In this document: positions 24,298 to 32,500 of the stretch, piece by piece
Position numbering within the stretch: the first letter of the stretch is position 1
How the letters are laid out: each line of letters starts with the position of its first letter
NCBI RefSeq assembly: GCF_008831285.2
Contig: NW_022204726.1
Location: 7,501-40,000 of the forward strand
Source of the DNA: Nymphaea colorata
Lineage: Eukaryota; Streptophyta; Magnoliopsida; Nymphaeales; Nymphaeaceae
Direction of reading: 5' to 3'
Length of the DNA stretch: 32,500 bases
Notes under the pieces: generated by a model
Told to the model about the DNA's origin: nothing
Seen by the model: only the letters and a program-made list of their open reading frames with translations
The model's database searches: none
Translations under genes and position numbers: made by a program

Positions 24298-25120
24298 AGC
24301 GGGTAGCGGGAATCGAACCCGCATCGTTAGCTTGGAAGGCTAGGGGTTATAGTCGACGTCGATTCATCACTATTAACGTCTCTAATTCAAAACCGAACAT
24401 GAAACTTTGGTTTCATTCGGCTCCTTTATGGAATAAAGGATAGATTCCCCGATTTAGGGCGTAAAGTAACCTAAACGAAAAAATTGACGATGTATGATAT
24501 TAGTATGGAAATGGAAAGGTATGGAAATCAAAGAAGGAAGTCATAGCAAATCGGAATAAGAAAAATTCGATCCATAACACCTATGTCAGCTTTTCTGTCT
24601 GAATGTATCCAAAGCTATTCGCTTTCTAGATGATCCCTCTAGAGGAGGGGTATTATAAAAACCCTTCTAGTTACTTCGTTCCCTATTTCTACTGACATGA
24701 ATCCTTAGGAAAAGAATCTTATTTCTACCGAGCTGAAACAATATATGCCGATGGCCCCGGTAAACCGAAGTCACCGTTTAATAGCTATTTGGCTTCAATC
24801 TCCCCTTTACAAAAATCGAAGATCTAGTTACGATTAGAAATACACTTTTGTATCTTCATCCATGGATCTTTTACTCATACTTATCTAATTCTAATTGGAA
24901 AACTCAAAAAATTATGCTTCGCAATTCCATAATCCCAGTTTTTGGATGCAAATCGCGAAAATTATATTCTTCCCCAATTGTGGCATTGATAGGAAAGGGT
25001 TAAACCCTTATAAGAAATAAAGTTTTTGATCGGAATATGAATGTATCAAACCGAAAGAACCCTTAACTATTTCAGTTGGTAATAGAACGAATCACACTTT
25101 TACCACTAAACTATACCCGC
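24298..25120 (-). tRNA. trnG-UCC: tRNA-Gly (UCC), split by a group II intron
   Basis: Exon 1 is 25098-25120 on the minus strand (GCGGGTATAG, then the D-arm half) and exon 2 is 24298-24345. Joined they make a 71-nt tRNA with acceptor GCGGGTA/TACCCGC, discriminator T, anticodon loop CTTCCAA (anticodon TCC) and T-loop GGTTCGATTCC. The split falls in the D-arm, as in other plants. The exact 3' splice point could shift one base; I chose the one that leaves the intron ending in AC. Confidence 0.94.
24346..25097 (-). other. Group II intron in trnG-UCC
   Basis: A 752-nt intron on the minus strand beginning GTGTGATTCG. Domain V is recognisable at 24423-24390 (gagccgaatgaaac...catgttcggttt). Confidence 0.9.
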
Positions 25121-25868
25121 TACATTGTGATTATTGTATAGGAATGGCCCATTTGTCGAACAAGGAGATGAGGCGCGATCAAGATATTGTGAATATTAGA
25201 GTGCTGACATGCCCTGTCTCCGGGGATACTTGATGAAATAGGGCAAGAGGATAAATAAAAAACCTTTTTGTTTTGCTGTAGAAGTCGTTACTCAGAGGTC
25301 CGATAGAATCGGCGAGGTTGGAACAGAAAAATAAGTTTTGTGCAATAATATATATAGTTAAGTTATAGTTTATAGTTCCATTTTTTTTTTTGCTCAAGTT
25401 TATTTAAACAAAACAAAGCTTGTCTCTTGAGTACTTGAGGGAACATACATACGCTTTTCCCATTCCAATAAAAAAAAGCAACGATGAATCAAAGGAAAAA
25501 TAAGGAAATAACAATATAATAAATTTCCTTCATATCATAGAAATCGAAATAGCTCTTGTTGCTGCTTCAACTCAATAACATATTGAGTTTTCCAATTTCT
25601 CATTTTAGGTTAGGTTGAAAAGGGGGGAATGGCCTGGCCAGTGCCTAGCCAGGCCGGGAGAACAAAAGAATAACCTTTCGAACGAAATAAAATCAAAGAG
25701 GGATCTTTTTTTCCTTTTTTCCTTTAGAGATACCTGTTTTGAATGGTTGTATAAATAGGATTTCTTATAAAATTCATATATATCTCTAGAATAAAGAAAA
25801 AGAAATATGAATCTTTACTTCACACGTCGTGTCACATATGAATTATTCATTTTTTTTTTTTTCAATTT
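25121..25868. other. trnG-trnS spacer
   Basis: A 748-nt AT-rich spacer between the divergent trnG (-) and trnS (+). No gene. It contains a compact GC-rich inverted repeat at 25631-25655. Confidence 0.65.
25631..25655. repeat. GC-rich hairpin
   Basis: ggcctggc (25631-25638) pairs perfectly with gccaggcc (25648-25655) around a 9-nt loop. It is strikingly GC-rich for an AT-rich spacer. No A/T run adjoins it directly. Function unknown. Confidence 0.75.
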
Positions 25869-25956
25869 GGAGAGATGGCTGAGTGGACTAAAGCGGCAGA
25901 TTGCTAATCTGTTGTACGAGCTATTCGTACCGAGGGTTCGAATCCCTCTCTCTCCG
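25869..25956 (+). tRNA. trnS-GCU: tRNA-Ser (GCU)
   Basis: An 88-nt class II tRNA with a long variable arm. Acceptor GGAGAGA pairs with TCTCTCC, with discriminator G. The anticodon loop TTGCTAA gives GCT. It is read toward psbI on the other strand. Confidence 0.96.
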
Positions 25957-26131
25957 TTTCCTACGCTCACTTGATATTTATCTTTCTCATTCTATAAACC
26001 CCGAGTCCCTTTGGTTTGGTTGGATTGATGATTTCATTTAAATAAATGAAATGTATGGAATAGATAAAATTTTAAGTTAAGAAGATGGATTTAGAAACCA
26101 AACCAAAAAGGAAAGAAAAATCTATTATTCT

Positions 26132-27205
<1,074 letters not shown>

Positions 27206-27277
27206 TGGGGCGTGGCCAAGCGGTAAGGCAACGGGTTTTGGTCCTGTTACTCGGAGGTTCGAATCCTTCCGTCCCAG
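27206..27277 (+). tRNA. trnQ-UUG: tRNA-Gln (UUG)
   Basis: A 72-nt cloverleaf. Acceptor TGGGGCG pairs with CGTCCCA, including one G-U pair, with discriminator G. The anticodon loop TTTTGGT gives TTG. Confidence 0.96.
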
Positions 27278-27409
27278 ATTAATTCCATCTTAACTCAACA
27301 AATATTATTTGTTCTCTTTAATCATCTAAATTTCTATTTAGGAGGTTCATGTTGGATACAATGTAATCGTAATCTATTCTTTATTTCTAGTTTTTTCTTT
27401 CTAGTTTGG

Positions 27410-27443
27410 TTTTTAATGTTAATGATTTTTTAATGTTAATGAT
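27410..27443. repeat. 17-bp tandem duplication
   Basis: Two perfect adjacent copies of tttttaatgttaatgat (27410-27426 and 27427-27443). Confidence 0.88.
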
Positions 27444-28663
27444 TCTTTTCTGAATTAGACTTTACCTTTCTATTCTGTATTCTGTTTCCTACACACGGAA
27501 TTCACTTTCAATGACTGACACACGTATGAAAAATCCATGATTTTGGTATAGGCGTGGGGGGAGCATAGACATAGATCCGTTGAAAAGATATTTTTTTGAT
27601 TTAATTCAAAATTGGATTATTCAGTCTATGTCCGTACCGTTCATATTGGAGTTGGTTAGTCAAAAGAAACTTTATGCTTGAATCCAGAAAATTCTGATTC
27701 CTGCATGATCCATTCTGAGTCGAAATGTGAAAGAAACCTCTTCTATCTTCTAACTTTGAATTAATGGTAAAGCAGATATGGTAATCGTATCTCATTTAAT
27801 AATTATCCCAATTGAGAATTCATTTTATTTGGATTCTAATGAGGGTTCGAGTTCGTGGTACCAATTCCATCAACGGGATTCGAGTTCCTAAGACTGGACT
27901 CAAATGAAAAAATGGGAATAAAAAACGGATCTGGACCTTTTTTGTTTTGCACTTATACGTGTCTGGTACTGGTATAGCACGCAGCTTACACAGCTTATAA
28001 GAAAAGAAGATTCTTTTGTTGGTTGACCGGGTATGCATGATTCATAATATAATCCAGATGAAATGTTTTTTAGATATGTGATGTGCTGATCAACAATGGA
28101 AGGTATCAATTGAAATATCTGTGGCTATTCCCGATTTCATCAACAAACAATCAAGTTCAATAGGAATAGATGCATTGTATTGTACCCAATTTGCATCTGG
28201 TTCTAATGAACTGATGAATAATGGAATTGTAATCCATTGGTAGGCAGAATCGCGGATTTAATTTACTTGACTTTATCGAACGACTCTGGAAGCAAAAAAG
28301 CAGAATATGCCGAAAAGAAGCATGCCACCCTTTTGTATTGTTATTGTTCTATTTCAGTAAGAACAAACAACAAACAGTCTTTGGTTTCGGTCAGAAATTT
28401 CTGTGATGCCTTAAAATATCCACGATTACCCGCGGTAACAGCTGTATATATAACATAACCCGATGGATACCAAAAGATCATGCTGCTTTGATTCTGATAT
28501 TCTCAATCAGATTCAAGAATGAATCGAGGACGTTCACTTTATCTTATTTACTTTACTGTGTCTTTTTTATTCATTTTTTGACTTTTACTATATTTCTTAT
28601 TATGTTTGATGCTCATGAACAAAGAAATGAAATTAGTTTTAGATTTTGTTTCTCGTCCCATTT

Positions 28664-28699
28664 ATCTGGTTTAGACAGTTGATCTGGTTTAGACAGTTG
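28664..28699. repeat. 18-bp tandem duplication
   Basis: Two perfect adjacent copies of atctggtttagacagttg (28664-28681 and 28682-28699). Confidence 0.9.
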
Positions 28700-29350
28700 A
28701 TGATTTAAGGAAAAGCAAAATTAAATTTCATGTTATTATGATGATCAAAATGATCAAATTGACGTCTAAGAGATATCCGTAATTACAGTTATTCGTTGTG
28801 ATTGCACAGACTTGCTGATTGATTCAGAGATCAAATTGAGTCTTTACGGAAGAACTGCTTTCCACCAATAGCAATGATGGCAAAGTACGAGATTTTTTTA
28901 TGTGAAACCATTTTTCATGAATCCTTGATACTCGATGAAGTCTGAGATTAGTTAATTTATCATTTACCATCAAACCACTTTGGCCCTTTCTGGTTCATTG
29001 GAATGGCTTAATCAGTTACTAACTCATTCTTTTCCGGTATTGGAAATCCAATTAAAGATCTTTAGTTTAGCTTAGTCGTTCGAGCAAGAATTGGCTCATT
29101 TCACTCATGACTGATTGTCACAAATGATCAGGTTGTTAACTAACTTCTTGTTTATTCGTCTTTCTTATAAATGGTGAAATAAATGATTCATACGCTAGAA
29201 TCAGGGGGCAAACTGGATACTTGTTAGATATACATATGCGTCCATGGAGAATATTAAAAAATAGAATAAAAGATCAATCAATGACTATTCATGATTTAAT
29301 TCCATATTGAATCAATCCCGTACCGATTCCGAATTATAGGAATTTTTGTT

Positions 29351-30451
29351 ATGGTAAAACTTCGTTTGAAACGATGTGGTAGAAGGCAACGTGCGACTTG
29401 AATGACATGATCGGCTGTGGATTTTTACATCCATCATCTTCAATGAGGATGCTCTTGGCTCGACATATTTTGTTCTGTTTCACCATTACTCCACGATGTT
29501 GGGTTGTAATGTAAATAAAATAGTACATGATGGAGCTCGAGAATAAATGATTATCAGAGGCAGGATCTAGGGTTAGTGCCAATTAATAATTTGGAACGAC
29601 TTCGTAAGTATATCTTCGATATAGAAAAGGTCAAATTGGACCGACTTTTCTATAAAAAAAAGTTTGCTGTAATTGGTGAGACTATTTCGATGATAAAGAA
29701 GTGTATCACAGGGGAATTAATGGAATTGAATCGTTCGTATGATTCTTCGACGTAAAGAAATAGCCAAAAGGTATGTTGCTGCCGTTCCGGAAGATTAAAG
29801 ATCACCGAAGTAATGTCTAAACCTAATGATTCAAGGATAAGTGATTCCAAAACAAGAAAACACCATTTCAATGATTGTCTCAATCAAGTGGATTGGATCA
29901 TAATAAGTAAGAAATGGAAATATATTCCAGACGAGACAAAAAGGGGTTATAGACCGCTCAATAAATATTTATTTAAGGATTTTTAAGGATTTCTTTTTAG
30001 TCCTTTGAGAATTACCCAACTTGAGTTATGAGGACGAATGATATTTTTATTTTATAGGAAGGAAGAAGGAAAAAGACGACTTCAATCATAATTTAATTGA
30101 TGATTTCAAGGATCCGTTTGCTATAGATTTATATCCATCAATTTTAATCATTCTTTCTCGAGCCGTATGAGGAGAAAACTTCCTATACGTTTCCAGGGGG
30201 GGGGGGTATTGCCCATCGATCTATCCCAATGAGCCACCTATCGAATCATTGCAATTGATGTCAGATCCCGAAGAGAGGGAAGAGATCTTCGGAAAGTAGG
30301 CTTTTACGACCCGATAAAGAATCAAACTTATTTAAATGTTCCTGCTATTCTATATTTCCTTGAAAAAGGAGCTCAACCCACGGGAACTGTTCATGATATT
30401 TCAAAAAAGGCAGAGGTATTTAAGGAACTTCGAGTTAATCAAACAAAATGA
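29351..30451 (+). CDS. rps16: 30S ribosomal protein bS16 (S16), split by one intron
   Basis: Exon 1 (29351-29390, 40 nt) encodes [13 protein letters not shown] and part of the next Arg. Exon 2 (30231-30451, 221 nt) continues [20 protein letters not shown] and ends [14 protein letters not shown] at 30449. The joined product is 86 aa, the normal size, and the splice restores the conserved GRRQRATYRI junction. S16 is a small-subunit ribosomal protein. The plastid gene has been lost or broken in many angiosperm lineages, with a nuclear copy replacing it; here both exons and the splice ends are intact. Confidence 0.95.
29391..30230 (+). other. Group II intron in rps16
   Basis: An 840-nt intron beginning GTGCGACTTG and ending TCCCAAT. 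Domain V is at about 30160-30193 (gagccgtatgagg, loop, cctatacgtttc). A run of eleven G (30196-30206) follows directly, in the domain V-VI region. Confidence 0.92.
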
Positions 30452-30725
30452 AATTAATGAAATCAAAAGATGGACCGGTATAGTAGCTAGTTCTAGTTTT
30501 GTTTAATTGTTTCTTCGCCACTCTCTTGCTATATTCATACCTATTCGCTATTGTTCCTATATGGTTTGAGATAATGTAAGGACAAAGAATGACAAAGAAT
30601 CTCTTTGTCTTTTTATATTTATATGAATATGAGAGGGATAGAAAAAGGATTATATTATATGTCATAACTGAAATCCATGAAATTATGGGATTACCATTAA
30701 TCTGATGGTTTTCCTTGGGACTCCC

Positions 30726-30748
30726 TCACCTCAAGAAACAAGAGGTGA
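30726..30748. terminator. Hairpin downstream of rps16
   Basis: tcacctc (30726-30732) pairs with gaggtga (30742-30748) around a 9-nt A-rich loop, 275 nt after the rps16 stop. It is a possible 3'-end stabilising stem; the role is inferred from position only. Confidence 0.4.
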
Positions 30749-30923
30749 ATCTTGGGCCTATAGTGATAGTGAATAAATACGATATTCTTTTTTACCTACT
30801 TCTTCTTTACTTCACTTCATTTTCATTTCTTGTAGTGCCAATCTAACACAAGGCCTTATCTTATTTATATTTAGTTTATTTATTGTATTTTGTTTGATTT
30901 GATTTCCCAATATTTCGTTTGTA

Positions 30924-30952
30924 TTGACAATGGTCTCTCGAACGAATAGAAT
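30924..30952 (+). promoter_or_regulatory. Sigma70-type promoter candidate upstream of trnK-matK
   Basis: TTGACA at 30924-30929, a 17-nt spacer, then TAGAAT at 30947-30952. This is close to the consensus for the plastid-encoded polymerase, and it reads toward trnK, whose 5' exon starts 324 nt downstream. No transcript evidence is available. Confidence 0.5.
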
Positions 30953-31183
30953 ACAATAGAATTCGATCGTAGATAAATCGATCTATTCTTGCGGTTTCAT
31001 AGGTTTGGTTTTTTACTTCATTCAAAGGATTGGTTTGAGGGATCGTCTGTGACACAGGAAGTCTTTTTTTTATTTACTAAAGCTATACTTATCTGTGAAT
31101 CTGCTCTTCTTTATTGTATAGATTTTTAGAATCATAGTTTCTTCTAAACTTGCTGTTATTCTTATGCTTATGTTAGTTCAATG

Positions 31184-31231
31184 TTTTGACTTGACTGGTT
31201 CCGGTAATTTTGACTTGACTGGTTCCGGTAA
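31184..31231. repeat. 24-bp tandem duplication upstream of trnK
   Basis: Two perfect adjacent copies (31184-31207 and 31208-31231), each starting ttttgacttgactgg, ending 44 nt before trnK. Each copy carries a TTGACT (-35-like) motif. Confidence 0.9.
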
Positions 31232-31275
31232 TCAAATCTCTTGATTTTATTTCGATCGTAATTAGATCCTTATCT

Positions 31276-31312
31276 GGGTTGCTAACTCAACGGTAGAGTA
31301 CTCGGCTTTTAA
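31276..31312 (+). tRNA. trnK-UUU: tRNA-Lys (UUU), 5' exon only
   Basis: A 37-nt 5' exon, GGGTTGCTAACTC through the anticodon loop CTTTTAA (anticodon TTT). It is followed at once by the group II start GTGCGGCTATG. The 3' exon lies beyond the right edge, after matK. Confidence 0.96.
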
Positions 31313-32500
31313 GTGCGGCTATGATCTTTTACACATTTGGATGAAGCGGATTCGTCCATACCATCGGTAGAGTTTGTAAGACCACGACTGATCCTGAAAG
31401 GGAATGAATGGAAAAAACAGCATGTCGTATCAATGGATAACTCTGAGAATACTCATTCTTATCTGGTCATATCAGATCGGTAAAAAATGTCCTTTTGATT
31501 CTTAGCTAGAACGGTTCAAAATTCATTCACAGTTGGGTCAAGTGAATAAATGGATAGAGCTATATGGCTCCAATTATAAGGAAAAACCAAAAGCAACGAG
31601 TTTCCGTTCTTATCTGAATTCGAACGAATACCCGATCTAATTAGACGTTAAAAATATATTAGTGCCTGATGCGGGAAAGGGCTCTCCTGCGAGTGGATCA
31701 TTGATTCCTTTAAAAAAAATCCTAACTATTCACTGTTCTCCATTAGTTACTGGAGTGTAACCAAATGTGTATAAGAAACGGTGTACTGATAAATATAACT
31801 CATTCCAAAGTCAGAAGAGCGATCGGGTTGCAAAAATAAAGGATTTCTAATACACAATCTCTTGTAACTATACCCAAACACGAACGAGTTGGATGGAAAA
31901 AGAGAGGATGCGTTGATTAGACGTCTTGTCTCCAGGTATATCAGTTTTTATGATATACCTTGTTAGGACCATATCGCACTATGTATTGATTATTTAATAA
32001 CCCAAGAAATCCTCCCCGCATGCGGTTCAAGTTTCATTGCAAACAAATGGATAAATTGCAAGACGAATTGCAAGGCTATTTAGAAATAGATAGATACCGG
32101 AAACAGCGCTTCTTATATCCACTTCTTTTCGGGAGTATATCTATGCACTTGCTCATGATCATGGTTTAAATAGTTCGATTTTTATGAACCCACGGAAAAT
32201 TTAGGTTATGACAATGACAATAAATCTAGTTCACTAATTGTGAAACGCTTAATTACTCGACTGCATCAACAGAATCATTTGACCATTTCGGTTAATGATT
32301 CTAGGTTCGTTGGGCCCAACAGGAGTTTTTATTCTCAAACGATACCAGAGGGTTTTGCAGGAATTATGGAAATTCCATTCTCGGTGCGATTAGTATCTTC
32401 CCTAGAAAGAGAAAGAATAGCAAAATATCAGTATCAGAATTTACGATCTATTCATTCAATATTTCCTTTTTAGAGGACAATTATCACATTTATATTATGT
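31313..32500 (+). other. Group II intron in trnK (partial, holds matK)
   Basis: The intron begins GTGCGGCTATGATC, a typical plastid trnK group IIA start, and continues past the window end. matK starts 734 nt into it. Confidence 0.92.
32047..32500 (+). CDS. matK: Intron maturase K, 5' part, four frameshifts
   Basis: Maturase encoded in the trnK intron; it acts on several plastid group IIA introns. Only the N-terminal region (about 150 residues of some 510) is in the window. It starts [20 protein letters not shown]. Reading across frames gives the conserved [45 protein letters not shown] and [11 protein letters not shown]. Four one-base deletions break it: T run 32126-32129, T run 32179-32183, T run 32467-32471 and A pair 32479-32480. 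The first leads to a stop at once after the shift (TAA near 32167). The rest is well conserved and resembles Nymphaeales MatK, so sequence error is likelier than a pseudogene. A 6-bp repeat, tatcag, is duplicated near 32427-32438. Confidence 0.9.

Larger units (their letters stand above)
27278..29350. other. trnQ-rps16 spacer, 2.07 kb
   Basis: The longest gene-free stretch. It holds a 17-bp tandem duplication at 27410-27443 and an 18-bp one at 28664-28699. Several open frames of 60-77 codons exist (for example 28237-28458) but they start at TTG or lack a ribosome binding site, and none resembles a known plastid protein. It must contain the rps16 promoter, which I did not identify. Confidence 0.65.
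30452..31275. other. rps16-trnK spacer
   Basis: An 824-nt spacer with no gene. It contains a hairpin after rps16 (30726-30748), a good promoter candidate (30924-30952) and a 24-bp tandem duplication (31184-31231). Confidence 0.7.

Noticed and set aside
24298-24361. A second, unsplit trnG gene
   Set aside because: It lacks the 5' acceptor and D-arm half; it is exon 2 of trnG-UCC, with exon 1 at 25098-25120.
28237-28458. 73-codon open frame in the trnQ-rps16 spacer
   Set aside because: It starts at TTG, has no ribosome binding site and matches no family I know. Kept only as a low-interest region to check.

Overview
The window is part of the large single-copy region of a land-plant (angiosperm) plastid genome, in reverse orientation to the usual map. 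Evidence: the gene order trnT-trnE-trnY-trnD-psbM-petN-trnC-rpoB-rpoC1-rpoC2-rps2-atpI-atpH-atpF-atpA-trnR-trnG-trnS-psbI-psbK-trnQ-rps16-trnK/matK, AT-rich spacers, group II introns in the expected genes (rpoC1, atpF, trnG-UCC, rps16, trnK), and no gene outside that set. The start of MatK ([19 protein letters not shown]...) and its [10 protein letters not shown] and ERERIAKY segments resemble what I remember of water lilies (Nymphaeales). This lineage call comes from memory and is moderate confidence.

Layout. 1-1064: psbD upstream leader with the conserved psbD light-responsive promoter on the minus strand (psbD itself lies off the left edge). 1065-2419: trnT-GGU (-), then the trnE-trnY-trnD cluster (+) behind a bacterial-type promoter. 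2420-5632: psbM (+) and petN (-) converge on a long hairpin, followed by trnC-GCA (-). 6892-17283: the rpoB-rpoC1-rpoC2 operon for the plastid-encoded RNA polymerase. 17457-23952: rps2-atpI-atpH-atpF-atpA, encoding small-subunit protein uS2 and ATP synthase subunits a, c, b and alpha. 24086-27277: trnR-UCU (-), split trnG-UCC (-), trnS-GCU (+), psbI (-), psbK (-), trnQ-UUG (+). 27278-32500: a 2.1 kb spacer, intact split rps16 (+), a spacer with a candidate promoter, the trnK-UUU 5' exon, and the first 454 bases of matK inside the trnK intron, cut by the right edge.

Function. The polymerase genes make the core enzyme that transcribes most of the photosynthesis genes here (psbM, psbI, psbK, petN, the atp genes). 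The tRNAs and ribosomal proteins serve translation, and MatK is the maturase for several of the group II introns.

The most notable anomaly is a set of ten single-base deletions, all shortening a run of one base, that break the frames of rpoB (1), atpI (2), atpF exon 1 (1), atpA (2) and partial matK (4). The surrounding protein sequence is otherwise well conserved, and restoring one base per site gives family-standard lengths, for example 507 aa for AtpA. rpoC1, rpoC2, rps2, atpH, rps16 and the small photosynthesis genes are open. Uncorrected homopolymer error in the assembly is the likeliest cause; a nuclear or mitochondrial copy of plastid DNA is the main alternative. I found no evidence of an undescribed biological system; this is an ordinary plastid gene block.
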